DNA from: Gossypium raimondii | Lineage: Eukaryota > Streptophyta > Magnoliopsida > Malvales > Malvaceae | Assembly: GCF_025698545.1 (NCBI RefSeq) | Contig: NC_068565.1 | Coordinates: 1,054,001-1,118,000, forward strand | Direction: 5' to 3' | DNA: 64,000 bases | Part shown: piece by piece, positions 45,122 through 56,180 of the stretch | Position numbering within the stretch: position 1 is the stretch's first letter | Layout of the letters: each line of letters begins with the position of its first letter | Program-made: the position numbers and the translations under genes | The notes under the pieces: model-generated | Seen by the model: the letters and a program-made list of their open reading frames with translations, nothing else | What the model was told of the DNA's origin: nothing | Database searches by the model: none

Positions 45122-48100
45122 ATGGTAAAGAAACCTTGCTGTGATAAGAGCGGGCTGAGGCAAGGAACCTGGACGGCGGAGGAAGATAGAAAGCTAACAG
45201 CTTATGTTACCAGATATGGCTGCTGGAATTGGCGTCAACTCCCCAAGTTTGCAGGTAAAAAACACAACATTCTATAGAAACCCTAAAACACCTCAAATTT
45301 TTTTATATAAAAACGATAATGATTGATCGAAACAGGAAGGGGGTTAGGACTAAATTATAAAATTTTGAGAGGGTCAAAATGTGATTTTACCCAACTTACA
45401 GCTTTATAATTTATGGAGGGATTAAACTTATACTTCTGTCGTTTTTGGAGGGTAAAAAAATGATATTTTATGTAACTTACATAGAGGGACTGGATTAATA
45501 TTCCACTGTTTTACAAAGGGATTAAGAATTGAATTATAATTTTTTAGGAGTTAAAATGCAAATTTATCTTTGCACTAGGAATTCATCATCTCTCTAGGGA
45601 CTAGCTAGAGGAGCATTTCTTTAGATTGAAATGGTTATAAGCTAATTGTTCAAGGCATTTATTTCGGGTTAATTGCTTCCTACATCCTCAAACTATGACT
45701 CGTATTTTAGAATGGTTTTCAAACTGTAAAATATTCTAATTGAGTCCACAAAGTATCAATATCATATTGATTAGATCCTTGTCAACTTAAATTTGACGTG
45801 GAGCATATTTATGAAGCGTGGGTCAAATTGTAAACTCGTGTGTACCTACTTTATACACATATTGGATATGACGTGTTAAAAAAAGAGATCTAATTGATCT
45901 AAGCTATCTATGGAGCAGGTACATACGTACCACAATTTAATCCAAGTACTTTAAATATGCTTCATATCAAATTTGAATTGACATTTAACGTCTAAATAGA
46001 TAGGTAGGCTAATAAAAAGCCTTGATTGATAGGATACTAATATTTTGAGGACTCAATTTGAACATTTTAAAGTTTAGGGATATCTAGTGGAATTATCTCC
46101 TTTTCAAGATGTCTGCATGCATGGATAGATGGTACTGTTTCAGGTCTGGCGAGGTGCGGGAAGAGTTGCAGGCTTCGATGGATGAATTATTTAAGGCCAA
46201 ACCTCAAGAGGGGGAACTTCACCAAGGAAGAAGATGAGACTATCATCACTTTACACGAATCTCTGGGAAACAGGTAATACAATTATTAAGTTCGAAATAT
46301 TTAAGAATAACAACAACAAACCATTACAATGAATTTTCATAAAAGAAAATTATATTTTTTTTGTTAAAGTGGCCCCTAAGCTATTATTTTGTTTCATTTT
46401 ACCCCAAAAAATATGGTTTAATAACAAAATTAATTGTTTAAGAACATTTAAAAAAAAACCTTTAAAAACCAATCTAGAATTAAAGGTGAGTTTAGACTAT
46501 AGTTTAAATCCTTCTTAAAAACTATAATAATATAACGTTCATGAAATATAGGTCCGAAAAATAGATTTGTACAAAAAAATAAGGTCCGTTTTCTTAACAG
46601 GTAGGGCCTGCCCGAATTTTACAAAAAAAAAAAAAAAGTAGTTGTTTTTTTAATGTTTTGTCACTATTTTTTCATTGTTTTGCTATCATTTAATAATTAT
46701 ATTGTTATTATATTGTTGTTATTTCTTGAATATTGTATAACTCTTGTTTTATTAATAATTTTGCTCCTATTTTAGAGGTATTTGCTTGCTAAGTTGCACT
46801 TATTTTAGTGCTATTTAATTTTTTTCCATTTGGTGGGAAAAAGTTATTTTATTTTAATGTTTTTAGTGTATTTTATGTATTATATTTTTAAATATATTTT
46901 TATATAAAAATAATAGAAAATTTTTAATGCGGACTGGGTCGGATTTTTAGTATTTTTATCTAGATCGGGCTTGGATAAAATTTTAGGCCCATTTTTCGAG
47001 CCGGGATAGCCCGAACCTAGAAAATGGGCCTAAATTTATTACTTGACTCGGCCCTACTCATGAACAACTCTAGTTTAGAATATGGTTTAAAGCATTTTTA
47101 AAAACGATAATCATGTAACATTCATGAAATATATATACCCTAAAACACAAAGATAAATTTAACTTATTACCTTTTTAAAAAATATATAAATTAATGATTT
47201 TTATACAATTCCAATTACTATTATAATTCCTTCAATTTATAAATCGATGAATAAACGTGTTTAAGTGCGCTCAAATTCACGTTCTCTTATAAGTTACAAC
47301 AATAACATGTCAACTTTATAAATGATGGTTAAATTTGTAAGTAATAATAAATAAAAAAATTAATGATAGAGATCTTAACTCCTCAAGCAATTCTAATAAT
47401 GTAATTTTAAGTCCAAAATTTGGTAACTAAGTTTATTTATATAGTTTATTTATGTATATACTTTTGGTCCACCTTAGTGTATGAACTTATCCGTTTTTTC
47501 TAATTTAACACTAGAACTTCTATAAAATTGTGATGATACTACGACTCTGTTTAAAGTTGTACCATGTTATCACTTGAAGTTTTAAATTAATTATTTTAAG
47601 TTTCAGGCACTAACATGCATGATGGTAAAAGTATCATAGAGGCCCATGTATTAGGAGTCAGATTATATTTTACCTCCTCTACTAAAAAAATGGTCAAATT
47701 AGTTCTTCTATGTTAGATCAAAGAGCAAATTGGTCATCTGTTAAAAATGCATCCATTTTTACTGTTAAAAATCGGTCATTGTATGTCAACATGAGGTATA
47801 CATGGCATGCCACACATATTTGTTTAGTTGTTTTGTCAGTCACACCAATTTTTAACAATAGAATGGATGAAAATTTTAACAAAATGACCAATTTACTGTT
47901 TGATCTAATGTACAAAGACTAATTTGTCTATTTTTTTAGTATAGGAGGCAAAATACAATCTGATTCTTAATACAGGGCCTTCATGGTAATTTTACCTATG
48001 AATTACATTATTATTTTCACAATATGCAGGTGGTCAGCCATTGCTGCCATGTTACCAGGAAGAACAGACAATGAAATAAAGAATCATTGGCACACAAATC

Positions 48101-48465
48101 TCAAGAAGCACGCTAAACATAAGCCATCAACCACGAAATTACACGACAAATACACCAACAATCAAAACCTAAACGATGATCATCTTCAAATAAACCCCAT
48201 AATTCCGCCATTGATCCTCGAAAGCTCACCACCACCACCATTATCAACCAATACCCAAAGCTCCTTCACCACTACAGATAACTCAGTTGAATCGACCAAA
48301 GCTGACTCTGTTTCTGATTTTTGGTCCGAACCATTTCTGTTAGACATTTTGTCGGACGATTTGCCGACGATGGGTGCATCCGCAGGCTTTGAATTTGATC
48401 TTCTTGATGGAGAAATCTTATCACCCTTCGGTTTCTACGATCATCTTGAACCCTTCAGCTTCTAA
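45122..48465 (+). CDS. R2R3-MYB transcription factor
   Basis: Three exons, 45122-45254, 46144-46273, 48030-48465 (699 nt, 232 residues), the standard R2R3-MYB gene plan with introns in the usual places; phases close. The start [17 protein letters not shown] is typical. R2 has its three Trp (W17, W37 and the LRWMNYL Trp). R3 starts at NFTKEED with Phe replacing the first Trp, as is normal, and continues [20 protein letters not shown] to HWHTNLKK. After a basic linker the C-terminus is Pro/Ser/Thr-rich and ends acidic and aromatic ([16 protein letters not shown]), which suggests an activation domain. The bHLH-interaction signature of R3 is not apparent. Similar proteins are annotated as MYB4-, MYB14- or MYB10-like; I cannot fix the subgroup. 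Intron 2 (1756 bp) holds a GC-tipped element, a SINE fragment and a MITE. Confidence 0.93.
45668..46098. mobile_element. Mutator-like MITE in MYB intron 1
   Basis: GGGTTAATTGCTTCCTACAT and, in reverse complement, GGAGATAATTCCACTAGATA tips, with 'CCTCAAACTATGACTC' and 'CCCTAAACTTTAAAATG' arms, match the family of 36708-37202. No TSD. 45340-45560 of the same intron is an inverted copy of the dispersed monomer repeat. Confidence 0.6.
46489..47135 (+). mobile_element. GC-tipped foldback element flanked by a ~65-bp direct repeat, in MYB intron 2
   Basis: 46540-47080 has the GGTCCG/GGGCCT tip phrases and AT-rich core of the 27009-27416 type. Direct repeats lie outside it: 46489-46552 (TTTAGACTATAGTTTAAATC to GTTCATGAAATATA) and 47073-47135 (TTTAGAATATGGTTTAAAGC to ATTCATGAAATATA). 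These are too long for a TSD; a local duplication interrupted by the element is more likely. Confidence 0.6.
47225..47310 (-). mobile_element. SINE fragment (family S1) in MYB intron 2
   Basis: TAAATCGATGAATAAACGTG, TTTAAGTGCGCTCAAATTCA and CGTTCTCTTATAAGTTACAA follow the S1 order in reverse. Both ends are missing. Confidence 0.5.
47624..47996. mobile_element. Foldback MITE (family A), 373 bp, near-palindromic, in MYB intron 2
   Basis: Tips GGTAAAAGTATCATAGAGGC and, in reverse complement, GGTAAAATTACCATGAAGGC. The two arms match almost to the centre (near CATGGCATGCCACAC), so the whole element can fold into one hairpin. It ends 34 bp before the exon 3 acceptor at 48029. The best-preserved copy of the family here. 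The overlapping ORFs at 47710-47922 are artefacts of the palindrome. Confidence 0.88.
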
Positions 48466-49859
48466 TATCAAGTATCGTATATGGGGATTTAATATGGTCA
48501 AATTATAGTTTTAATCCCTTCACTATGTTTAAATTTTGTTAAGTGGAGGTTGACTTTTTCTTAAGAGATCTTCAAAGTGTCTTTCGTTCAAAACCAACAA
48601 ATCCATCAACGGGTCGGTATTATCCCCGAGTTAAGATTTTGTCTATTGACTCCATCAAGAGCCCGAGCTGAAGGTTTGATTTGTTCCATGCATCACACAC
48701 AGCCACCTACCAAGGGGGCTTGCGGGTCGTGCGCTTGATAGGGTTTGAACCCTTGCCCTTTATATGCAATCTAAGGGCATTTATACTACCAAGTGCAGGT
48801 GCAGGTGCAGATGCATGGCCCAAGTGCTCTTGATTCGAGAATCCCACCTCCATCTTGTGCTATCAACGGAGTCTGGAGACAAAACCCCGGCCCGACTCGA
48901 GGACAATTCTAACTTGTTGATTGGTTCATCAACTTCAGATGAACAAGACCTTGAAAACTTCTTCGAAAGGAGCCGGTCTCCTCTCAACAAATTTATAATC
49001 TAGTCCCTATATTTTAATTTAACATAATTTAGTTATTTATTTTTATAATGTCATTAGTTAATTCAAATAGTTAGTAGCATTAACCATTCTGGTTATTGTC
49101 TATGATTTTTCTTAAAAACATCATTTCCAACACAAAATATTCATGTGATCAACATGATAGGTTGGAAAACTTGTTTTTGAGATTAACTAATGACATTATA
49201 AAGGTAAAAGACTAAATTCTATCAGTTATTAAATTATAGGGCTAAGTTTTAAATTTGAGCATAGTAGAGGGTATAAATTAAAATTTGACCATTTAGTTTA
49301 TAGCTCGTGAATTTATATGTACGTCAATACGTCATAAACTACTTTTAAGATTATTCCTAAAGAAATTATAATGTGATATGATGAAGAATCATATCTGAGA
49401 CTTGGATTTATATAATGGTTTATTAATAAATAAAGGTAAATAGTTGAGTATAAAAAATTATTATAAGCTACAAAATAGAAGCAGGATTGTTCAATATTTC
49501 GAATTAAAAGGATCTCTTTTCTAAAGATTCCATTGAGTATAGGACAAAATCAATTAATTTATATGTATATAAAATTCCATAATATAAAAATAACAATTTT
49601 GATCCAATAACCATTAGATTTTAATGGGTCTGTATTGTTATTTTTAATAAAATTATAATTTTTTTATAAATTTTATGATTTTAAATAATTTTAAATTTTA
49701 AAAAGCTTAAATGATTTTTGAATTTATTACTAAGGACTTTTTGACCCTTTAGCTTTACTAGTTTCAAAAGTTCTAGTTTAGTAGGTCATATTGAATAATA
49801 TGTTAAGGTTGAAGGTTAAATTTGTCATCATACTTTATATATAAACACTAAATTTTATC
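48466..49859 (-). other. 3' flank of the MYB gene with a tRNA-like/SINE head at 48692-48780
   Basis: On the minus strand 48692-48780 reads CTTGGTAGTATAAATGCCC (D-arm/A-box-like), a CCCTT...AAGGG stem, and a perfect T-arm AGGGTTCAAACCCT. A complete cloverleaf with paired acceptor stem is not formed, so it is a tRNA-derived repeat, not a tRNA gene. 48530-48670 resembles parts of 540-780. 48764-49003 encodes only incidental ORFs on both strands. The remainder is AT-rich. Confidence 0.5.
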
Positions 49860-49975
49860 GAGGGACTGTTTTGCTCGCCCATCTATTGTACAGGGGCTAA
49901 TTTACCTATTTTTAATAGAGAAACTAAAACGTAATTCAAGGTATAAGACCAAGAGTTTTTGTGATACTTTTACAG
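49860..49975. mobile_element. Partial family A MITE (right arm)
   Basis: The minus strand reads TGTAAAAGTATCACAAAAAC, then TACGTTTTAGTTTCTC and TAGGTAAATTAGCCCC, as in the family A tip. The other arm is too diverged to delimit. Confidence 0.45.
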
Positions 49976-51097
49976 ATAATAGTACTACTAGATCTAAAAA
50001 TTTTCTTTAATTTCCATCTGATTCTAGTACCCTTCACATAGAATTATTTGTAGGCTGAGTTTCAATAAGGTTTTTTGTCTTGAGTTGGCTGATTTTAAAT
50101 TAAATAATATTTTTTAAATAAATTTAATTATAAAAATATTAACATAAAATATATTTTAATTTTTAAAATAGTGAAATAGATTTTTGGATAGATCGAGGCA
50201 AAAATATTTTTAAACTCAATTTCTTTTCAAAACTTAGCCGTGATTCAACCCGACCTATAAATAGATCTAACTCTACCTCTAAAAGTTTTATTTACTAATT
50301 TTAATACAAGGTTACGTATTACCCTTCGAAATTCAAAAGTCTAAAAAAAAAAGAATTTGCCATCAAATTAGCGTGTTTATATATATAAAAGAGTAGTTAT
50401 AATCAATTCTGCTTTAACTTTGTTGGCATCGTTACTATTACAACAGTCAGGGGATGATGGTTTAAGGGCGCTCAAGTATGTATTTTTCATTTAAGGGTTG
50501 AAAAGAGATTCCGAGTAAAAATAAGCTATATATATAAAACCATTCATATTATTTGTATTGTGCTTATGTTATTTTTTATCTTATAATTGTTTTCAATGCA
50601 TTGTATATATATATATATATATATTAAATTTTAACACATTAATAATTTATTTTATATAAAATTAGACCATTTTATTGCTTTTATATTGTGTTTTTATTTT
50701 ATTTTTGTATGGCTGTTAAAGTGATTTTTAAATATATATTTAAATTTATCACTATGTCTTGAAGGGAGAAATATCATGCAAATTCCTCCTCAATGACTAA
50801 ACAACATATTATACCTTTTCTTAAACTATATTCTAGAATATAGAGAGAACCTTTTAGTTTTTAAAATAGATATAGTCAGCCAAGCTCACCTTCTAGAAGT
50901 TTTTAAAATAGATACTAACAGTGGTGAAGCTGGAAAATCATTTGAGACGAAATTAAATTGTATATTTTTATGATATTAAAAATATAATTTTATCATTTTA
51001 ATAATTTATATCTTTGTAAAATTTTTAAAAAATTAAATTAAATTTTTATGATAGTACACGAGAGATCTTCTAGAGAGATTCGAAATGAGCAACTCAA
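49976..51097. other. Intergenic, AT-rich, with a (TA)n tract at 50604-50624
   Basis: A TA dinucleotide run of about ten units at 50604-50624. 50020-50280 is AT-rich with pieces of decayed GC-tipped elements. No gene seen. Confidence 0.55.
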
Positions 51098-51756
51098 AAT
51101 CCAATGGTTCCAGGTAGTAAATTAAGCAAAGATGAAGATGGAAAAGGAGTTGACAAGACACTCTACAAGCAAATGGTCAAAAGTCTAATGTACGCAACTG
51201 CCACATGACCGGACATTATGTACAGTGTAAGTCAAGTGAGTCGTTTTATGGAAAATCCAAAAGAGATTCATTTGCAGCAGTAAAACGAATCATACGCTAT
51301 CTCAAAGGAACTTGTGAATTTGGATTGTTCTATCAGAAAAATGGAGGGAATGATCTAATAGATTATACAGATAGTGATTATGCTAATGACGTTGAAGACA
51401 GAAAAAGTACATCAGGCTATGTATTCATGTTGAGTGAGGCTACTATCTCATGGAGTTCGAAGAAGCAACCAGTGGTGAGTCTATCAACAACTGAAGCGGA
51501 ATTTATAGTAGCAGCAGCAAGCTCATGTCAAGCTGTATGGCTCAAACGAATACTTGAGGCAGTGGGAAGAAATCAAACAAGTCCTACGGTAATATATTGT
51601 GACAATAGTTCTGCCATAAAGTTGTCAAAGAATCCAATTATGCATGGGAGAAGTAAACACATCGATGTACGATTTCATTTTCTAAGAGATCTTACAAGGA
51701 ATGAAACAATTGTGCTGCAACACTGTAATTCTCAAGAACAAGAACAACATTTTTAA
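51098..51756 (+). pseudogene. Ty1/copia retrotransposon remnant (end of reverse transcriptase and RNase H)
   Basis: Coding similarity begins at the end of the RT region (LYKQMVKSLMYAT, PDIMYSVSQVSRFM) and runs through the RNase H domain: YTDSDYANDVEDRKSTSGY (catalytic Asp), STTEAEFIVAAASS (catalytic Glu) and YCDNSSAIKLSKNPIMHGRSKHID (catalytic Asp, then the conserved H-R-x-KHID). Damage: an in-frame TGA at 51206-51208, a one-base frameshift near 51276, and loss of the usual C-terminal end after about 51740. No LTRs, primer-binding site or other pol domains were found nearby, so it is a dead fragment. Left unrestored. Confidence 0.9.
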
Positions 51757-52980
51757 CGTGGTATTTATATATTTTTTTATTTATATTTGCATTCGATAAA
51801 AGTTATACATTAATTGTTTAAATTTTTCGTGTTTAATTCGGATTTTAAAATTGGATTGATGAAAATTCAATTAGCAAATGATATTAGCTATTGATTTTCA
51901 TAAAATAAACTATAAAATCCGAATCAAATCACATCCATCGCACTATATTTGACAAATTAAATATAAAACTAAACAAATTCATAATTAACATTAAATTTAT
52001 TCTATCAACAAAATTATAAAAAATACAAACCTAATAATACCAGTAATTAACTTTCATAAAATCAATCTTAAAATCCACATTAAATACTAAAAATTAACAT
52101 CATTATACCTTATATTTATCTACCTATATATTATCATATTATGTCTCAAAATTATCTTATGTTCATTTATTATTTTATCACCGCTTCAATGAAATCATCT
52201 TTATCCTAGTTTGAAACGTTTTAAGTTCATGGTTTGGTCAAAAGAGGAAAATGGAATTAATACACCAAAACGCAATCAATTCGTGAATGGTTGTTTTTTA
52301 TTGTGTATTTTATTAGAATTAAAATATAAATTCGTTAAATTTAATAATTTTTAAAAAATTAAATTAAAATTTTATCAATTATAAAAGTTAAAAATGTAAT
52401 TTTATCACGTGTTATGTTAAAATTTTAAAGGGCTTAATTTGCCATTTGGGAAGAGGAGGCCCTAGGTACGAGTCTCATTATTTGCAATTGTCAATTTTGC
52501 TTCTCTAGTTTTACCATTCATAGTTGTTATGTGCCAATTTTATCTGATTATATTTTGATTCTTGGTCTTTCTCATGTTCATTTTATTTTTCATGAAGATT
52601 AAATTTTTTGAGATTCGTAGCTGCTTCTCGCAATAATGTTATCTCTAAAATTTGATTCTCGATTTGAAAGTGCACGTAACGCTTACTCTATAATTATTCA
52701 AACATATCCATACTTGTATCTGTATTATATTTTTACCCACAAAGATTATATTTGTTTAAGCACTCGTAAATATAGTCAAATATATATTATTGTTAGATAT
52801 AGTTAAATAAATATATTATTATCGAATATTATGTTTTCTACATTTAAATTTTAGTTTTTTATTTTTAATTTAAGAAATTTAATTATTTATATTTCAGATT
52901 TAAAAACGAAAATTTAAAATTCTTTATTCATTGCACCTTGTTAATCACATTTCCAAAATCTAAAGCACGTCCACACTAGC
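51757..52980. repeat. Intergenic AT-rich; dispersed repeat at about 51790-52250
   Basis: 51860-52000 matches 39690-39860. 52165-52245 (ATTTTATCACCGCTTCAATG, ATCATCTTTATCC) matches 62380-62460, so the copies share a family. No gene seen; the 3' UTR of the next gene may reach into the right end. Confidence 0.5.
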
Positions 52981-52986
52981 TACGGT

Positions 52987-52997
52987 GGGGGGGGGGG
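52987..52997. repeat. G11 homopolymer just past the decarboxylase stop codon
   Basis: Eleven consecutive G on the plus strand (C on the coding strand), 7 bp downstream of the TDC stop codon. Confidence 0.9.
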
Positions 52998-53003
52998 AGG
53001 CAA

Positions 53004-54497
53004 TCAAACAGTCTTCAGCAATGCATCAGCTCCTTCCTTGATCAACTTCCACGCGGCAACCACGTGGTTGTCAGCCGTCAATGTGGCGCCCACAGCAAAT
53101 CTCAGGACATATATTCCACCTACTTTCGTATGAGTCATATAAACCCGACCCGTCGAATTGACCCAATCCAACAACTTCCGGTTCAACAGTTCGGTGTAAT
53201 CCGACCCGAAAGTTTCATCCGGGTTCAATCGGAAACACACCAGCCCGAACTCTCTTGGCACCACAATCTCGAACCTCGGGTCGGATCTTACAAACTCCTC
53301 GAATATCTTGGCCATCCCTACGTCGGACCGGATGTGACCTTGTAAGTTGACGACACCGTAGGTTCGAAAAATGAGCCATAATCTTAATGACTTGAACCGC
53401 CGGCCGGTACCGACTTGCCAGTCCTTGAAATCGACGACGGAATCCGATTCGCTTTGTTTGTTCCTCAAGTATTCCGGGTTGGTGCTTAGAGCTTTGACGA
53501 GTGCGGTGGGGTTTTTGACCCACAAGCAGCAACAATCTAAGCCACTGAGTAGCCACTTGTGGGGACTCAAACTCAACGAGTCAACTCGTTCTACCCCATT
53601 TAGGTGATGGCGGAACTCGGGGCATATACATGCACTTCCGGCGTAAGCAGCATCTACGTGAACCCACATGCCATGTTCCTTCGCCACACCAGCGAGCAGT
53701 TCGATCGGATCAACAGCCGTGGTGGAAGTGGTCCCTAGGGTGACACAAAGATAAAGTGGGACCAACCCATCCGCCATGTCTGCTTCGACGGCGGCCTTAA
53801 GCTGAACGGGAGATAAAGAGAAACCAGCGTCGATCGTCGTCGGAATCAACCTTATGTTCCGAGGAGAAATGCCGACCATCTTACAAGCTTTAGCAAATGT
53901 GGAATGAGTTTGGTCGGAAGCATAAACGACAAGCTTGTTCAAGTTGCCGGAGCCGTAGACGTCAAGAGCTTTGTCCCTCGCCGCTATTAGCGTAACGAGA
54001 ATAGCTTCACTGGTGGTGTTCTGGATAACGCCACCGCCAGTACCTTGAAACATGAACGACTTGGGTAGCTTCAGCATGTCAGCCAGCCAATCGATGACTA
54101 CCATTTCCAACTCAGTCGCCGCCGGCGAGGCAATCCAGTTGAAACCAACAGAGTTAAAGCAAGTACAAAGCATTTCACCAAGGAAACCAGCAGTGCTAAC
54201 AGTTGAAGGAAAAAAAGCAAAGAAATTAGGGCTTAACCAATGCGTCATCCCTGGGATTATCTGGTTTTTAACGTCTTCAAGGATCGTTTCAAGGGATTCA
54301 GGCAGAGACGGTGCTTTTTGCGGCAAGCTAGCCCGGAGATAGCCTGGTTGTACCTGGCTTAAAACTGGGTAGCTCTCGATATTTTGATAATAATCAGCAA
54401 TGAAATCCACCATTTCATGAGCTTGTTTTCTAAACTCTCGAGGGTTTAAGGGATTGAAATGGGGTGTGTTGGGCAAGTTAGATTCAATCCTACCCAT
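53004..54497 (-). CDS. TDC: Aromatic-L-amino-acid decarboxylase, tryptophan decarboxylase type
   Basis: Single-exon, 497-residue PLP enzyme of group II decarboxylases, collinear with Catharanthus TDC with an offset of five residues. Seen: [16 protein letters not shown] near the N-terminus, [31 protein letters not shown] (PLP phosphate), [16 protein letters not shown] (Asp binding the PLP ring), SPHKWLL with Schiff-base Lys314, the catalytic-loop Tyr343 (NPEYLRN), and Gly365 (VGTGRRF). In this family the loop Tyr marks true decarboxylases, and Phe marks aldehyde synthases. Gly at the second site marks indolic substrates, and Ser marks phenolic ones. The predicted reaction is therefore tryptophan to tryptamine plus CO2 in the cytosol, feeding tryptamine, serotonin or indole-alkaloid-type products; 5-hydroxytryptophan is possible too. 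The gene is more GC-rich than its surroundings. A TATA box lies upstream. Confidence 0.95.
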   Translation of the reverse strand: MGRIESNLPNTPHFNPLNPREFRKQAHEMVDFIADYYQNIESYPVLSQVQPGYLRASLPQKAPSLPESLETILEDVKNQIIPGMTHWLSPNFFAFFPSTVSTAGFLGEMLCTCFNSVGFNWIASPAATELEMVVIDWLADMLKLPKSFMFQGTGGGVIQNTTSEAILVTLIAARDKALDVYGSGNLNKLVVYASDQTHSTFAKACKMVGISPRNIRLIPTTIDAGFSLSPVQLKAAVEADMADGLVPLYLCVTLGTTSTTAVDPIELLAGVAKEHGMWVHVDAAYAGSACICPEFRHHLNGVERVDSLSLSPHKWLLSGLDCCCLWVKNPTALVKALSTNPEYLRNKQSESDSVVDFKDWQVGTGRRFKSLRLWLIFRTYGVVNLQGHIRSDVGMAKIFEEFVRSDPRFEIVVPREFGLVCFRLNPDETFGSDYTELLNRKLLDWVNSTGRVYMTHTKVGGIYVLRFAVGATLTADNHVVAAWKLIKEGADALLKTV

Positions 54498-54628
54498 AAT
54501 AATATTTAGTAATAATAACTCTAAAAATCCAGAAAGAAAGAGATACTGAGATAGTGATATAGGGATTATAGTTTAAGGTTATTCTACTCTTTGGCGGTCT
54601 CCTTCCGTGCTTTAAACGGATGCTCCCC

Positions 54629-54635
54629 TTTATAG
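54629..54635 (-). promoter_or_regulatory. TATA box of the decarboxylase gene
   Basis: The minus strand reads ACTATAAAGGGG, a good plant TATA box, 132-138 bp upstream of the start codon. This would leave a leader of about 100 bases. Confidence 0.6.
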
Positions 54636-55042
54636 TAAAAGTCAGCCACTATATTGATTTAATGTAGAGGTAGTTGATGAGTGGTCAATTTTAAATGTGA
54701 AGAAAACGCGGGGAAAAGAGTCCAATTCTGTGTTATTAGAGGCAATCTTTTCCGAACCAAATCCACCGACCCGACCGGATGAATCAGATATTTTACGCAT
54801 TTAATAATTTATTAAATTTTTAATTACAGTAATTAATTTTATAATCATATTTTTATTTAAATGATTGAATATAACTGTGATTATAAATATCACCATTTGT
54901 TTTCCTATATTTTATAGTAATAATCCTATTTTAAAACTTATATTAAATTTATAATTATCATAACTTCTATTTTACTTTATTTCTTTTAAATGTGAATTAG
55001 TTCAAAAATTCTCAAAACTCATGCTTTTATATATACTAACTT
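54636..55042. other. Upstream region of the decarboxylase gene, no further feature seen
   Basis: 54640-54790 is mixed in composition and may hold promoter elements. 54790-55042 is AT-rich. Confidence 0.4.
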
Positions 55043-55190
55043 CCAACCAATAAGTAGTTGAGGGCAGCGGTAATACACATTGTACTCTCAAGGGAATGAC
55101 TTAGGTTCGAGCTTTGAAGATGATATTGTTAAGAGGGACAACTACAAATCCCAAACATAGATTGTAAAATAGATATGAATAATATCAAAA
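55043..55190 (+). mobile_element. tRNA-derived SINE (family S3) with A-rich tail
   Basis: A-box-like TGAGGGCAGCGGTAATAC, B box TTAGGTTCGAGCTTTG about 40 bases on, a body with GGGACAACTACAAATCCCAA and a tail ending AAAAAAAAA at about 55184-55192. TSD not resolved. Confidence 0.7.
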
Positions 55191-56171
55191 AAAAATACTT
55201 CTAATGTCATATGCGATGCATGTAATTTTACGCATTTAATATTTAATTAATTTTTATTATTTAAATATAATTAAAATATATTAACTTATCATTCGAATAT
55301 TATAATAGAAAATTTTCTAATCATAATTAACATACAATATAATTTTACTTTATGTAATTAATGCAAAATAACATAACATTTATTAATTAGCTCTAATATA
55401 TTAATCAAGTGAAAATTAAGATGCTTAGAAATCTATAATAATTTTAATTTACATCAATAAAATTAACACATTGTTTAGATCAAAAATTTTACTAATAATT
55501 TTAATTTAATCTATAATTATCATAACTATTTTTCCTATATTTTATACTTAAGAGTTTTATTCAAGTAATAATTCAATTTTAAAATTAGCACAATATTTTT
55601 AACTAGTAATTGTAAATTAAATTAAAATATTTTTAAATGTATATAATTATCATAACTTTAATTAAATTATAATTACTTTTAAATGCATAATTATCACAAT
55701 TTCTATTTTACTTTAATTTTTTAAATGTGAATTTAATACTACGATAGAAAACAAATAGTATTCTTGTCAGTTAAAATATTTTTTAAACAAAATTTGTAGC
55801 TAGCATCTACCCCCTTAATGGGCTTACAGAATGCGGAGAATCAGTTACTGGATTTGCTTCGGTGAATACCTTGAGAAGTAAATAAAAATAAAAATCAAAC
55901 TCGTGCTTTTATATATATTATAGATAAACTATAGATTAATGTTACTATATATGATGCCACTTTTTGTTTTTTACAATAGTATTAAAATATAAATTTATTA
56001 TCACCCCACCTATATTTATTATTAAATAAATTTTAAAAATATTTTAACATATAATATATTTTCTTTTACCCATATAATGAGTGTGACAAAATCTAATATT
56101 CACTAAAACTGTTAAGATTTTAAACTCCCACCTCTTTTGGTCTTTTCCTGTATACTTAACTCATTAATATT
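55191..56171 (+). mobile_element. AT-rich intergenic stretch with a SINE S2 3' fragment at 55793-55880
   Basis: 55793-55880 (GTAGCTAGCATCTACCCCC, AATGGGCTTACAGAATGCGG, GTGAATACC) matches the body of the SINE at 41918-42095, without its head. The rest of this interval is AT-rich and holds no recognised gene. Confidence 0.6.
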
Positions 56172-56180
56172 ATATCATGT

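Noticed and set aside
47710-47922. Overlapping ORFs of 65-70 codons on both strands
   Set aside because: They lie inside a palindromic MITE, which makes mirror-image ORFs automatically.
48692-48780. tRNA gene on the minus strand
   Set aside because: The T-arm is perfect and a D-arm-like block exists, but the acceptor stem does not pair and the anticodon loop is too long. It fits a tRNA-derived repeat better.
48764-49003. 79- and 69-codon ORFs downstream of the MYB gene
   Set aside because: They sit in a repeat-derived, moderately GC-rich stretch next to the tRNA-like block, without start context, domain or matching exon structure.
53064-54342. Several ORFs of 78-113 codons on both strands inside the decarboxylase
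   Set aside because: They are shadows of a GC-richer coding exon and have no recognisable domains.
45122-54497. Regulator-plus-enzyme cluster (MYB and tryptophan decarboxylase) as a biosynthetic system
   Set aside because: The two genes are about 4.5 kb apart with only a dead copia fragment between, and no other pathway enzymes are in the window; proximity alone does not support a cluster.
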